From the NCBI GenBank assembly GCA_031277395.1, contig JAITML010000032.1:57754-121753 (forward strand): 64,000 nt of DNA, in the 5' to 3' direction. The DNA comes from Methylobacillus sp. (lineage in GTDB: Bacteria > Pseudomonadota > Gammaproteobacteria > Burkholderiales > Methylophilaceae). The notes beneath the pieces are model-generated. The model saw only the letters and a program-made list of their open reading frames with translations, was not told the origin of the DNA and made no database searches. The number at the start of each line of letters is the position of its first letter. The first letter of the stretch is position 1. The translations under genes were made by a program, and so were the position numbers. Positions 21,901 to 31,982 of the stretch are shown here, piece by piece.

Positions 21901-22185
21901 TATGCCGACATCCGAACCCAACCGAACAGCATCACCACCATACTCTGGCTGCGCCCCAGCCTGCTGCATACCTTTCAGAACGAACCCACGACCTACTTCT
22001 CCTCCGCGACAGGCGATGTACCTTTTGAGTTCGACCAGTCCGGCAGCAGCTTCGAACTCGCTGCCGGAGTGGAACGTCAACGCGGGGAGCATCTATCCCT
22101 GTTCCTCTCGGGGCTGTATCGCGTCGGTCTCGACGGAGACAGCGATGACTACGGACTCAAGGCGGGAATCAAGTGGGGTTTCTGA
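18928..22185 (+). CDS. Pmp-like autotransporter adhesin (type V secretion)
   Basis: A 1085-residue outer-membrane protein. Start is GTG 18928, with AAGGAG 7 nt upstream. Residues ~1-32 are a signal peptide ending ATAPVHA. The passenger (to ~790) is a Gly/Asn-rich beta helix with FxxN and GGAI-type repeats typical of chlamydial Pmp proteins: FSGNTA, FSNNAAG..GGAI, MTDNTA..GGAL, FTNNEARDIGGAI, FSENQAGFAGGAM, FNGNTA. The last ~280 residues form the autotransporter barrel (WGRIIGMRGHAED...), ending in the usual C-terminal aromatic (KAGIKWGF). It would display the passenger on the surface, probably for adhesion. Reading opposite to merR and tRNA-Pro, it looks inserted into a conserved cluster. Confidence 0.9.
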   Translation: METVKFRYQCRNAQLRALALALLFVATAPVHAQIIDVTVPGSLTGTTGTTTPADGAVWNLQNDGVFLSTTLLMPVGATGLTINGNGHTLTLNDGAGAYGHLGVNPPNTFTTRVLNLSDITITGGSQPNGSAILMSLSTASGSNLLTMNLSGDVAFTDMANTSGGGSVIAMGIQSGTRLVINGDGGTFEVSNNTANGSNGIWASNIEIHNAGGKIIFSGNTANSGNSLGGTPFGGNITIDGTLLVENNVSRDGNGAISTGTIKDPVIGRNSVTINGGGSNLIFSNNAAGSNGAGGAIAAGTHLTINNTGGTLTMTDNTAGVWGGALSSRLDVRITGSVLAERNTAINGRGSGRGGAINTEGDIDITGPTITFTNNEARDIGGAIMASGLTTDGSGNFISGGLAKLTGSINFSENQAGFAGGAMAAVGALELDVMGNSTISGNKTNGTADTYGIGLMPGGGAFWIGSDSLLNATQGDITFNGNTANGLANAIWFENADLMPTLSVDDDILYVQTATGGKTATFNADAGRSITFYDPIENNAANGLLTVNKTGAGSVVFDGSLPSTASYQADPWSRIYGNTTVQAGTFTVRNNAIYGALEGDASGTAGNSIFTVNSGATLAGGILGEVRADNFILNGGLNIAGSAIPGTAAGGFSTFTVTSNNVNFGTGSQIRFNTLLNDASVQRSDILVLGLNGSATTGTARILVTNVGGLGAITTGDGIELVQVVGNNGTTANAFALAAPVAAGPYQYELFRGSVDGTTAPQNWYLRSTGNRPETSLYPALPSMALVYSDLLLDTLHERVGDEYVTDPNGTQPFWGRIIGMRGHAEDGGTEYYHDTWAMQGGFDIYRRQKTDGSSTRAGLYGALGTMGADVDYYGKDAGKNRLRGITLGGYWTRFTETGSYLDALAQYTWAKFSADPKAIKGFDTHGGIVALSLEVGKPYRIDDESDARKKRILEPQAQLIYHKGSMDSASDGAARVRFSDIESTTARLGVRYADIRTQPNSITTILWLRPSLLHTFQNEPTTYFSSATGDVPFEFDQSGSSFELAAGVERQRGEHLSLFLSGLYRVGLDGDSDDYGLKAGIKWGF

Positions 22186-22243
22186 GCAGGGTGTGACTAT
22201 GCTGGCACGCCAGCCTGCATGCCGGATTTTTGAAACCTGAAAA

Positions 22244-22642
22244 TCAGGAAGCGCGAAGCAGCATCAGCACTTCGCGCATTTGGTCACGCAGGTGGGAAAT
22301 ATCAGACTGGTCGATGTGAGTGACGGAAATGGAATCCGCATCCGGCAATCCCGGCGATTCATTATGGTCGCCGGGCTCACCCAGTTGGTTACGCGCGCCG
22401 CTGATGGTAAAACCCTGCTCGTAGAGCAGCTCACGGATGCGGCGTATGAGCAGAACTTCGTGATGCTGGTAATAACGCCGGTTACCACGACGCTTGACCG
22501 GCTTGAGCTGGATGAATTCCTGCTCCCAATAGCGCAGCACATGCGGTTTCACGCTGCACAGTTCGCTCACCTCGCCAATGGTAAAGTACCGTTTGGCGGG
22601 GATGGGCGGCAAAACAACCTTAGCGGACTGCTGCTCCACCAT
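22244..22642 (-). CDS. MerR-family regulator
   Basis: A 132-residue protein with an N-terminal MerR winged helix: [69 protein letters not shown]. No cysteine-based metal site is visible, and the C-terminus is short and acidic. This MerR protein directly after ihfA is a fixture of betaproteobacterial genomes, but its target is unknown. It overlaps ihfA by 23 nt. Confidence 0.85.
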   Translation of the reverse strand: MVEQQSAKVVLPPIPAKRYFTIGEVSELCSVKPHVLRYWEQEFIQLKPVKRRGNRRYYQHHEVLLIRRIRELLYEQGFTISGARNQLGEPGDHNESPGLPDADSISVTHIDQSDISHLRDQMREVLMLLRAS

Positions 22643-22925
22643 AGTCGTCTTCTACCCTGCTTTTGAGCTTTTGACTCGCATGGAAAGTCACCACACGTCG
22701 CGCGGTGATGGGAATTTCCTCCCCTGTTTTGGGATTGCGCCCCGGACGTTCAGATTTCTGGCGCAATTCAAAATTGCCGAAGCCGGACAGCTTGACGCTG
22801 TCACCAACTTCCAGCGCGCTTCTGACCTCCTCGAAAAATGCCTCGACCATGTCCTTGGCCTCCCGTTTATTCAGTCCGACCTGCTCAAACAGCATATCAG
22901 CCAAATCTGCTTTTGTAAGTGTCAT
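22620..22925 (-). CDS. ihfA: Integration host factor subunit alpha
   Basis: A 101-residue DNA-bending protein that pairs with IhfB and acts in recombination, replication and transcription. It has the HU/IHF fold: [84 protein letters not shown]; the RPGRNPKTG beta arm with its Pro inserts into the minor groove. Length is standard. It is co-transcribed after pheT. Confidence 0.96.
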   Translation of the reverse strand: MTLTKADLADMLFEQVGLNKREAKDMVEAFFEEVRSALEVGDSVKLSGFGNFELRQKSERPGRNPKTGEEIPITARRVVTFHASQKLKSRVEDDYGGAAVR

Positions 22926-22935
22926 TGTGGTTCTC

Positions 22936-25287
22936 TCAGCTACGTAACACAGCGCCGTGTTTTTGAATTATTGCCGCGAGTAATCGAGCCATTGCGGCAT
23001 CGGCTTCTTCATCGGTCAAAGTCCTTTGAGTGTCTTGCATAACGACAAAAAAGGCAAGACCTTTCATCCCTTCGGGGACTCCTTTTCCACGGTATTGATC
23101 AAACAGGGCGATTTCATGCATAACGTCCACGCCCGCTTCATTCATGGTATCAATCAGCGCCTGCGCCGACACGGCCTCGGCTACCAGCACGGCAAGATCG
23201 CGCCGCACAGGCGGGAACTTCGCCACTTCGGTAAAGTGCGGCACGCCCATCTCCAGCAACGGCGCCAAATCCAGCTCAAACAGCACCGCGCCGGAAGGCA
23301 GTTGATAATGTTGCTGCCACTTCGGATGCAAACCACCCATCCAGCCTATGGTTTGGCCATTCGCGAGTTCGATACGCGCCGACTGCCCGGGATGCAAGGC
23401 CGGATGGCGATCAGCGACAAAACGCGCATGACTGCGTGTGAGCATTTCCACATCGGCCTTGATATCATAAAAATCGACATTACGCGCCGCTTCGCCCCAT
23501 TGTTCATGCAACGCCGCGCCGGTGCAAATCCCGGCGATTTTCGTGCGTTGCCCGTAATCTTTTCCACTGAAACACGCGCCGATTTCAAACAGCCGCACGC
23601 GCTCCTGCTTGCGATTCAAATTGTAAATCACCGCCTCCAATAAACCGCCCCACAAAGTCGAACGCATCACGCTCATATTGCTGGCGATCGGATTGCGCAG
23701 TGGAATCGCGTGATCATTACCTGCGAGATTGCATTCCCACGTTTGATCGACAAAGCTGTACGTCACGACTTCCTGATAATCGGCGGCGACCAATTGCGCA
23801 CGCAAATACGCGGGATGGCTGCGTGCTTCGTCATCCGCAAGCATGGCAACTTTCGCAAGCGGCAGCGCGGGCTGAATATTTTCGTAGCCGTAAAGACGTG
23901 CGATTTCCTCAATCAAATCTTCTTCAATTCTGATATCGAAGCGCCAAGTGGGCGGAACCACGAGAAACTCATCTTCCTGATGCGTGAACGGCATGCGCAG
24001 GCGTTGCAGAAAATCCGCCAGTTCGGTTCGGGAAAACGCTATGCCAAGCACACGCTGCACACGTTCCAGGCGCAGGCGCACTGCCGGACGAGGTGGCAAC
24101 TCTGCCTCCACTTCGTTCACCGGGCCTGCGCTGCCACCACAAATCTCGAGTATCAACTGCGTCGCGCGTTCCAAAACTTGCACGGTCGCGGCAAAATCCA
24201 CGCCGCGCTCGAAACGGTAAGACGATTCGGTGGAGAAATTCAAACGCCGCACTTTACCGACGATGGCCGCCGGGCTGAAAAATGCGCTTTCCAGAAAAAT
24301 ATTTGTGGTCGCATCCGTTACCGCCGTCGAGGTACCGCCCATGATGCCGGCCAATGCAATCACGCCGCTGTCGTCAGTGATCACGAGATCATCGGCCTGC
24401 AATTCCACCTCTTGTTGATTCAGCAGTTCCAGCTTTTCAGCGGGTTTTGCCATGCGCACCTGAATATCACCGTGCAGCTTGTCGAGATCAAACGCGTGCA
24501 TGGGCTGACCAAGTTCCAGCAACACATAGTTGGTCACATCCACAATCGCGGAAATGCTGCGCACACCGCTGCGCTCCAGGCGTTGTTTCATCCACTCCGG
24601 CGTAGCTGCCTTCACGTTGACACCGCGCATGATGCGGCCAGCGTAACGCGGGCAGGCATGCGCATCCATCACGCGTACATTTCTCTTTTCTTCATGCGCC
24701 GCTGCAACCGGAACAATTTCCGGCGCCTTCATCTCGATTCCGGTCAGCGCGGCCACTTCACGCGCGATACCCTGGATGCTGAGGCAGTCGCAGCGGTTGG
24801 GCGTCAATTTGAGCGTGAACAGTTGATCGTTGAGATTGAGCCAATCGCGTATATCGCGTCCCACGGGCGCATCTGCCGAAAGTTCGAGCAAGCCGCCGCT
24901 TTCTTCGGAAAGTCCGAGCTCCTTGGCGGAACACATCATGCCCAGGGATTCCACGCCGCGCACCTTGGCATGCTTGATCTCAAAGTCGGGCAGATTCGCG
25001 CCCACAAGCGCGCACGGAGCCTTAAGTCCGACCCGCGCATTCGGCGCGCCGCACACAATTTGCAACGGCTCGCCTGCGCCAACATTCACGCGCAGTATCT
25101 GCAAACGATCCGCATCGGGATGTTTTTCCGCCGCAACAATTTCGGCGATCACCACGCTGTTGAACGCGGGAGCGACGGGATCGCATTCCTCGACCTCCAG
25201 CCCCGCCATCGTGAGCAGATGCGACAATGCCTCGCTGGAAAGCGGAGGATTCGCCATGCTGCGCAGCCACTGTTCGGAAAATTTCAT
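22936..25287 (-). CDS. pheT: Phenylalanine-tRNA ligase beta subunit
   Basis: A 783-residue protein, the partner of PheS in the alpha2-beta2 enzyme that charges tRNA-Phe. It begins [34 protein letters not shown], followed by a tRNA-binding EMAP-like domain (~40-150), B3/B4 editing domain (middle, with [32 protein letters not shown]), B5 and the C-terminal anticodon-binding domain ([35 protein letters not shown]). It lies 13 nt after pheS. Confidence 0.96.
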   Translation of the reverse strand: MKFSEQWLRSMANPPLSSEALSHLLTMAGLEVEECDPVAPAFNSVVIAEIVAAEKHPDADRLQILRVNVGAGEPLQIVCGAPNARVGLKAPCALVGANLPDFEIKHAKVRGVESLGMMCSAKELGLSEESGGLLELSADAPVGRDIRDWLNLNDQLFTLKLTPNRCDCLSIQGIAREVAALTGIEMKAPEIVPVAAAHEEKRNVRVMDAHACPRYAGRIMRGVNVKAATPEWMKQRLERSGVRSISAIVDVTNYVLLELGQPMHAFDLDKLHGDIQVRMAKPAEKLELLNQQEVELQADDLVITDDSGVIALAGIMGGTSTAVTDATTNIFLESAFFSPAAIVGKVRRLNFSTESSYRFERGVDFAATVQVLERATQLILEICGGSAGPVNEVEAELPPRPAVRLRLERVQRVLGIAFSRTELADFLQRLRMPFTHQEDEFLVVPPTWRFDIRIEEDLIEEIARLYGYENIQPALPLAKVAMLADDEARSHPAYLRAQLVAADYQEVVTYSFVDQTWECNLAGNDHAIPLRNPIASNMSVMRSTLWGGLLEAVIYNLNRKQERVRLFEIGACFSGKDYGQRTKIAGICTGAALHEQWGEAARNVDFYDIKADVEMLTRSHARFVADRHPALHPGQSARIELANGQTIGWMGGLHPKWQQHYQLPSGAVLFELDLAPLLEMGVPHFTEVAKFPPVRRDLAVLVAEAVSAQALIDTMNEAGVDVMHEIALFDQYRGKGVPEGMKGLAFFVVMQDTQRTLTDEEADAAMARLLAAIIQKHGAVLRS

Positions 25288-25300
25288 CGTTTATTATTCG

Positions 25301-26383
<1,083 letters not shown>

Positions 26384-26390
26384 CTACCTG

Positions 26391-26753
26391 TCAGGCTGCG
26401 CCGAGGCCGGATTTCGCCACTTCGGCAAACTTGGCGAATGCCGGTTTGTCGAACACGGCCAGATCGGCCAGCATCTTGCGATCCACTTCCACGTCGGACT
26501 TTTTGAGCCCGTTCATGAAACGGCTGTAGGTCAGACCGCATTCCCGGGCGCCCGCGTTGATACGGGCGATCCATAGTGCGCGGAACTGGCGCTTGCGTTG
26601 ACGACGATCGCGGTAGGCATACTGACCTGCTTTCATCACCGCCTGTTTGGCGATGCGATATACATTCTTGCGACGACCACGATAACCCTTGGCTGCATCC
26701 AGAACTTTTTTGTGACGCGCCCGGGCGATTACACCACGCTTGACTCTTGGCAT
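26391..26753 (-). CDS. rplT: 50S ribosomal protein L20
   Basis: A 120-residue protein: [85 protein letters not shown]. It binds 23S rRNA early in assembly and in many bacteria represses its own operon. Full length; 11 nt after rpmI. Confidence 0.97.
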   Translation of the reverse strand: MPRVKRGVIARARHKKVLDAAKGYRGRRKNVYRIAKQAVMKAGQYAYRDRRQRKRQFRALWIARINAGARECGLTYSRFMNGLKKSDVEVDRKMLADLAVFDKPAFAKFAEVAKSGLGAA

Positions 26754-26764
26754 CTTCTATCTCC

Positions 26765-26962
26765 TTATTGAGTCGGCATCATGGCGCGTACGCGCTGGAT
26801 GTCGGTTGCGGAAATAATGGCCGTGCCGCGCAGGTGACGCTTTTGCTTGGTGGTCTTTTTGGTGAGGATATGGCGCAGGTGCGAGTGGGTACGCTTGACC
26901 TTGCCGTTCCCCAAAAACTTGAAGCGCTTTTTGGCGCCGCTTTTGGTCTTCATTTTTGGCAT
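26765..26962 (-). CDS. rpmI: 50S ribosomal protein L35
   Basis: A 65-residue basic protein ([47 protein letters not shown]). The start at 26962 is preceded by AAAGGAG. It is a normal member of the infC-rpmI-rplT operon. Confidence 0.97.
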   Translation of the reverse strand: MPKMKTKSGAKKRFKFLGNGKVKRTHSHLRHILTKKTTKQKRHLRGTAIISATDIQRVRAMMPTQ

Positions 26963-27046
26963 TTTGTTCTCCTTTACGAGATTGATTGGGAAGCGATCGG
27001 GCATGCCTTGAGCCGCGTCGCTTCAGGGTTTGCTACTACAACAAAA

Positions 27047-27571
27047 TCATTTGATCTTTTTATGCGGGCCGAGCAGCATAATCATCTGACGGCCCTCCAT
27101 CTTGGGAAACTGCTCAACTACCGCATGTTCCTGCAAGTCGGCTTCTATGCGCTTCAACAGCGCCAAACCCAATTCCTGATGGGTGATCTCACGACCACGG
27201 AAGCGCAAGGTTACCTTGGCCTTGTCTCCATCCTGCAAAAAGCGGGTCAGATTGCGCAGCTTGACCTGATAATCGCCTTCATCCGTGCCGGGACGAAACT
27301 TTACTTCCTTGATCTGAACCTGTTTTTGCTTCAGGCGGGCTTCGTGCTGTTTTTTACTTTCGTGGTATTTGAACTTGCCGTAATCCATCAAACGGCACAC
27401 CGGCGGCGCTGCCTGCGGCGCAATTTCCACGAGATCAATATCTGCTTCTTCCGCGAGGGACAGTGCCTCTTTCAAGCTCATAATGCCGAGTTGCTCGCTG
27501 TCCACCCCGATCAAGCGAATCTGGGACGCTGTAATGTCCTCGTTGATCCGCGTTTCTTTTTCCTGAGCGAT
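27047..27571 (-). CDS. infC: Translation initiation factor IF-3 (rare ATC start)
   Basis: A 174-residue protein that prevents early subunit joining and proofreads start codons. The conserved N-terminus [29 protein letters not shown] is only read in full if translation starts at ATC (27571-27569), with GGAG 9 nt upstream; no ATG or GTG lies in that region. IF-3 genes in other bacteria use ATT or similar rare starts so that IF-3 represses its own message. The C-terminal domain is complete ([34 protein letters not shown]). Confidence 0.93.
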   Translation of the reverse strand: MAQEKETRINEDITASQIRLIGVDSEQLGIMSLKEALSLAEEADIDLVEIAPQAAPPVCRLMDYGKFKYHESKKQHEARLKQKQVQIKEVKFRPGTDEGDYQVKLRNLTRFLQDGDKAKVTLRFRGREITHQELGLALLKRIEADLQEHAVVEQFPKMEGRQMIMLLGPHKKIK

Positions 27572-27597
27572 ATTAAATACTCCAAATCAATAAATAA

Positions 27598-29514
27598 TCA
27601 GGCCGCGCCACCCCGGCTGGACACCTCCGCTTGCAGACGTTCCATCAACGCCTGCACCGGCATGGAGCCCAGATCTTCGCCTTTTCGGGTACGCACGGCC
27701 ACTTGTCCGCTTTGCACTTCACGCTCACCCGCGACCAGCAGGTAAGGCGTTTTTTGCAAGCTATGTTCGCGTATTTTAAAGCTTATTTTCTCATTCCTCA
27801 AGTCCGACTGTACGCGCAAACCGTTTTTTACAAGCTCGGTGACCACGGATTCAACATAATCCGCCTGCGCGTCGGTAATACTCATCGCCACCGCCTGCAC
27901 CGGCGACAACCAAAGCGGCATCGCGCCCGCATGGTTTTCGATGAGGATGCCGATGAAACGCTCCATCGAGCCAACAATGGCGCGATGCAGCATCACGGGC
28001 GGCTTGCGTGTATCGCTGTCGGTCACGTATTCCGCACCGAGGCGAACCGGCAGGTTGAAATCGAGCTGTATGGTGCCGCATTGCCACAACCGACCCAGCG
28101 AATCCTTGAGCGTGAATTCAATTTTGGGACCATAAAATGCGCCCTCGCCGGGTTGCAGATCGTACTTGAGGCCGTTTTCATCAAGCGCGGCCGCCAGTGC
28201 GGCTTCCGCCTTGTCCCAGGTTTCGTCGGAGCCGACGCGTTTTTCAGGGCGTGTGGACAATTTCACAAGCACATCGGTGAAGCCAAAGTCTGCGTAAACC
28301 TCTTGCAACATGACGATAAAGGCCGCCACTTCGGAGCGTATCTGGTCTTCCGTGCAGAAAATATGCGCGTCGTCCTGCGTGAAGCCGCGCACACGCATGA
28401 GTCCATGCAGCGCGCCCGAGGGTTCGTTGCGGTGACACGCGCCAAACTCCGCGAGACGCAACGGCAAATCGCGGTAACTGTGCAAGCCGCTGTTGAAAAT
28501 CTGCACATGGCCGGGGCAATTCATCGGCTTCACCGCGTAATCGCGATTTTCGGAAGCCGTGGTAAACATGTTTTCGCGGTAATTTTCCCAGTGGCCTGAT
28601 TTCTCCCACAAGGAACGGTCCATGACCAGCGGCGTGCGCACCTCCTGGTAACCATGTTCGTGGAACTTGGCGCGCATGTACTGCTCCACTTCCTGCCACA
28701 GCGTCCAGCCCTTGGGATGCCAGAACACCATGCCGGGCGCTTCGTCCTGCATGTGGAAAAAGTCGAGCTGCTTGCCGAGTTTGCGATGGTCACGCTTTTC
28801 GGCTTCTTCCAGCATGTGCAGATACGCATCCAGATCTTCTTTTTTCGTCCATGCGGTGCCATAGATGCGTTGCAGCATTTCGTTGTTCGAGTCGCCACGC
28901 CAATAAGCGCCCGCAACTTTCATCAGCTTGAATACCTTGAGCTTGCCGGTCGAAGGTACGTGCGGGCCGCGGCACAGATCGGTGAAATCGCCTTCGCTGT
29001 AGAGCGAAACATCCTCGCCCTGTGGAATACTCGCGATAATCTCGGCCTTGTAATGCTCACCCAGGGATTTGAAATACGCGACAGCCTCGTCGCGCGGCAA
29101 CACCTTGCGCGTCACGGGAATATCGCGCTTGGCCAATTCCGCCATGCGCTTTTCGATCGCTTCGAGGTCTTCCGGCGTGAACGGGCGCTTGTACGAAAAG
29201 TCGTAGTAAAAACCGTTTTCGATGACAGGGCCTATGGTCACCTGTGCCTCGGGAAACAGCTCCTTCACCGCGTAAGCCAGCAAATGCGCGGTGGAATGGC
29301 GGATCAAATCCAGCCCGTCGGCATCCTTGTCGGTAACAATGGCAAGTTCGGCATCTTCGGAAATGAGATGGGATGTATCAACCAGCTTGCCGTTGACCTT
29401 GCCCGCCAGCGCCGCCCGTGACAACCCCGCGCCGATATTCTGCGCCACATCAAACACGGTTACCGGCACATCAAACTTGCGCTCGGAGCCGTCCGGCAAA
29501 CGGATAACTGGCAT
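27598..29514 (-). CDS. thrS: Threonine-tRNA ligase
   Basis: A 638-residue enzyme. The start at 29514 ([15 protein letters not shown]) gives the usual N-terminal TGS domain; the editing domain has [16 protein letters not shown], and the class II core shows [61 protein letters not shown] and [17 protein letters not shown] with the zinc ligands Cys and His. The C-terminal anticodon-binding domain is complete. First gene of the infC-rplT-phe cluster. Confidence 0.97.
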   Translation of the reverse strand: MPVIRLPDGSERKFDVPVTVFDVAQNIGAGLSRAALAGKVNGKLVDTSHLISEDAELAIVTDKDADGLDLIRHSTAHLLAYAVKELFPEAQVTIGPVIENGFYYDFSYKRPFTPEDLEAIEKRMAELAKRDIPVTRKVLPRDEAVAYFKSLGEHYKAEIIASIPQGEDVSLYSEGDFTDLCRGPHVPSTGKLKVFKLMKVAGAYWRGDSNNEMLQRIYGTAWTKKEDLDAYLHMLEEAEKRDHRKLGKQLDFFHMQDEAPGMVFWHPKGWTLWQEVEQYMRAKFHEHGYQEVRTPLVMDRSLWEKSGHWENYRENMFTTASENRDYAVKPMNCPGHVQIFNSGLHSYRDLPLRLAEFGACHRNEPSGALHGLMRVRGFTQDDAHIFCTEDQIRSEVAAFIVMLQEVYADFGFTDVLVKLSTRPEKRVGSDETWDKAEAALAAALDENGLKYDLQPGEGAFYGPKIEFTLKDSLGRLWQCGTIQLDFNLPVRLGAEYVTDSDTRKPPVMLHRAIVGSMERFIGILIENHAGAMPLWLSPVQAVAMSITDAQADYVESVVTELVKNGLRVQSDLRNEKISFKIREHSLQKTPYLLVAGEREVQSGQVAVRTRKGEDLGSMPVQALMERLQAEVSSRGGAA

Positions 29515-29578
29515 TGTGAACTCGTATCGAAAAATCAAACGGCCCAACAGGATGAGGTTGAGCCGCAAGGACATTTTT

Positions 29579-29655
29579 TGGTAGGCGCGATTGGACTCGA
29601 ACCAACGACCCCCACCATGTCAAGGTGGTGCTCTAACCAGCTGAGCTACGCGCCT
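29579..29655 (-). tRNA. tRNA-Val (anticodon GAC)
   Basis: A 77-nt cloverleaf on the minus strand: acceptor AGGCGCG / CGCGCCT, D arm with GCTCAGCTGGTTAGAGC, anticodon arm CCACC-TTGACAT-GGTGG with GAC, T arm CGTTGGTTCGAGTCCAATC and encoded CCA. It lies just upstream of thrS on the same strand. Confidence 0.95.
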
Positions 29656-29713
29656 GGAAAGCTGCGCATTCTAGCGGATAACGCAGCGGGGAGCAATCTA
29701 TAATGTCGGTACT

Positions 29714-31129
29714 ATGGACAAGTCAACACTGGATTCACTTTTCTCCCCCGAAAACTTTCGCGCGACCGGTCATGCGCTGATTGACGTTCTCGCGGAATAT
29801 CTTGCAAATAATCTGTGCGGACAGGGCGCAGTGCTGGATTGGAAAGCGCCTGCCGAGGCTGCGCAACGCTGGCGGCGGGCATTGCCGAAACAGGCGCAGC
29901 TTGCGCCTGACCAACTGCTCCACACCATCCGGCAGGATATTCTGGGCGCGAGCCTGCATATTCATCATCCGCGCAATCTCGGGCATCAGGTCGCGCCACC
30001 GTTACCGATGGCGGCGTTGTGCGATCTGGTTGCGGCGCTGACCAATCAGGCGATGGCGGTTTATGAAACCGGGCCAAGCGCGACTTTGCTGGAACAGCAG
30101 GTAATACGCTGGCTGGGCGAACTGGTCGGCTGGCAAAATACCGAAGGTGTGCTGACTTCAGGCGGCGCGCAAGCGAATCTGACCGCGCTGCTCGCGGCGC
30201 GACAGGTCAAATCCGGCGGGAATGTGTGGCGACATGGCGTGCGCGAGGGCTCACGCATACTCGCATGCGAACATACCCATTATTCGGTGAGCCGCGCCGC
30301 GGGCATCATGGGATTGGGTACCGATGCCGTCATCAAGGTGGCGGCGGATGATGCCGGGCGCATGGATTTCGATGCGCTGCGCGCTGCGTGGACCTGTTGC
30401 GAGCAGGAAGACAATCGCCCATTCGCGGTGGTTGCGACCGCCGGTTGCACGCCGACCGGCAGCATGGATCCGCTGCGAAAAATCGGTGAATTTTGTCGCG
30501 CGCATGAGCTATGGCTGCACGTTGACGGTGCGCACGGCGCATCCGCACTGCTTTCCGACACATTGCGCCCGCAACTTGACGGAATCGCGCTCGCCGATTC
30601 CGTGGTGTGGGACGGGCACAAGCTGCTCTACATGCCCGCCACCGTTTCGGCAGTGCTGTTCCGCGACCCACGCCACAGTTATGCCGCTTTCGCGCAGGAG
30701 GCTTCCTATCTGTTTCAGGGAAATAACGATTCCGAAGAAGTCTGGAACACCAGCTACCGCACACTGGAATGCACCAAGCGCATGATGGGTCTCAAGCTCT
30801 GGGCAGCATTCAATCTCTACGGCACACGGCAACTGGGCGCGCTCGTCGAGCATGTTTTCGCCTCGGCCAAACGACTCGCCGACAAACTCGCCGCGGTACC
30901 GGATTTCGAACTTTTAATGCCGCCTCAAACCAATATTGTCTGCTTCCGCCCGCGCGCAGTTGATCCGGTTATCGTTCGCCGCAAACTCGTGGAATCCGGC
31001 GCGTTTCATCTCACGCAAGTGAGATTGCGCGAGCAGAACTGGCTGCGAACTACGATCATGAATCCCTACACTGCGGACAAAGATTTTGATGCGTTGATTG
31101 TGACGATAAATTCTTTAAACAAACCCTGA
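29714..31129 (+). CDS. Group II PLP-dependent decarboxylase, substrate unknown
   Basis: A 471-residue fold-type I enzyme that would remove the carboxyl group of an amino acid. Markers are HPRNLGHQVAPP, EGVLTSGGAQANLTALLAAR, VVATAGCTPTGSMDPL, LHVDGAHGASALLSD and the PLP-binding Lys in VVWDGHKLLYMPA. The family includes diaminobutyrate, aromatic and glutamate decarboxylases, and the sequence alone does not decide between them. It is a single gene reading away from tRNA-Val and convergent with the Nudix gene. Confidence 0.85.
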   Translation: MDKSTLDSLFSPENFRATGHALIDVLAEYLANNLCGQGAVLDWKAPAEAAQRWRRALPKQAQLAPDQLLHTIRQDILGASLHIHHPRNLGHQVAPPLPMAALCDLVAALTNQAMAVYETGPSATLLEQQVIRWLGELVGWQNTEGVLTSGGAQANLTALLAARQVKSGGNVWRHGVREGSRILACEHTHYSVSRAAGIMGLGTDAVIKVAADDAGRMDFDALRAAWTCCEQEDNRPFAVVATAGCTPTGSMDPLRKIGEFCRAHELWLHVDGAHGASALLSDTLRPQLDGIALADSVVWDGHKLLYMPATVSAVLFRDPRHSYAAFAQEASYLFQGNNDSEEVWNTSYRTLECTKRMMGLKLWAAFNLYGTRQLGALVEHVFASAKRLADKLAAVPDFELLMPPQTNIVCFRPRAVDPVIVRRKLVESGAFHLTQVRLREQNWLRTTIMNPYTADKDFDALIVTINSLNKP

Positions 31130-31143
31130 ATACTCAAGGATGC

Positions 31144-31698
31144 TCAAGCACCCTTTTCTTTTGCCAGATACTTCTCCACCCAAAACAACGCGATCATGGT
31201 TTTGCCATCGGTGATTTCGCCGCGTTGCATGGCGGTCATGGCTTCGGACAGGGTCATGGTAAAAATTTCCAGTGATTCGTCGCTATCGCGTTGGTGTTTG
31301 CCGGGCTTCAGGCCGGTGGCGAGGTAGATGAGGATGCGTTCGCTGGAATAACCAATGCAGGGATGAAAGGTGGCAAGATATCGCCAGTCGGTAGCCGTGT
31401 AACCAGTTTCTTCCTGCAACTCACGCTGACCAGTTTTGAGCGGATCTTCGTCGGGATCGATTTTTCCGGCCGGAAGTTCGATGAAGGTTTGATGCAAGGG
31501 GTAGCGAAACTGGCGTTCAAAGACAAGACGACCATCATCCAGCATGGGGATAATAAGCACTGCGCCGGGATGGATGAGGTATTCGCGTGTAGTTTCGCCG
31601 CCGTCGGGCAAGCGCACAACATCGCGTTTGACGTGCGCCAACCGGCCTTGAAAAACGGTTTCGGAGGAGATGCAGGTTTCCGTGAGCTTGTCGCTCAT
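31144..31698 (-). CDS. Nudix hydrolase, ADP-ribose pyrophosphatase-like
   Basis: A 184-residue hydrolase. The Nudix box is GKIDPDEDPLKTGQRELQEETGY, with the REL-EE-G catalytic metal site; EYLIHPGAVLIIPMLDDGRLVFERQFRYPLHQTFIELPAG before it and the FHPCIGYSSERILIYLATGL after it match NudF-type ADP-ribose pyrophosphatases. The start at 31698 overlaps the upstream stop (ATGA). In betaproteobacteria this gene commonly follows nuoN-DUF2818. Confidence 0.85.
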   Translation of the reverse strand: MSDKLTETCISSETVFQGRLAHVKRDVVRLPDGGETTREYLIHPGAVLIIPMLDDGRLVFERQFRYPLHQTFIELPAGKIDPDEDPLKTGQRELQEETGYTATDWRYLATFHPCIGYSSERILIYLATGLKPGKHQRDSDESLEIFTMTLSEAMTAMQRGEITDGKTMIALFWVEKYLAKEKGA

Positions 31699-31982
31699 TT
31701 GCGCCACATGGTGCGCCAGACGAAACCGGGGAAAGCGAATACGATAAAGAGCGAAACCGTCGTAGCATAGAATTCCCAGGTTTGCTGTGCGACCTGACCT
31801 GTGCTGCTGCGTTCAACCAGCCAGGCCACGCCACCGATGACGAAATAAAGCACGAGCAGTTCCAGCAGGCACCAGCCGATATTTTTTTTCTTGAGCGGAA
31901 TTACATAGAACAGTTTGCCCGAGAACCACGGCAGATTGGCGGCGAGCAGCGCAAGCAAGACAAGAACAAGATTGGCGCTCAT
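31695..31982 (-). CDS. DUF2818 membrane protein
   Basis: A 95-residue protein with three hydrophobic segments: SANLVLVLLALLAANLPWF, IGWCLLELLVLYFVIGGVAWLVE and FYATTVSLFIVFAFPGFVW. DUF2818 proteins sit at the end of betaproteobacterial nuo operons; the role is unknown, perhaps in complex I assembly. Start at 31982 overlaps nuoN's stop by ATGA. Confidence 0.82.
   Translation of the reverse strand: MSANLVLVLLALLAANLPWFSGKLFYVIPLKKKNIGWCLLELLVLYFVIGGVAWLVERSSTGQVAQQTWEFYATTVSLFIVFAFPGFVWRTMWRK

Noticed and set aside
22200..22240. GCTGGC-GCCAGC hairpin between autotransporter and merR
   Set aside because: Tiny loop and the T-run lies too far away for a convincing terminator.
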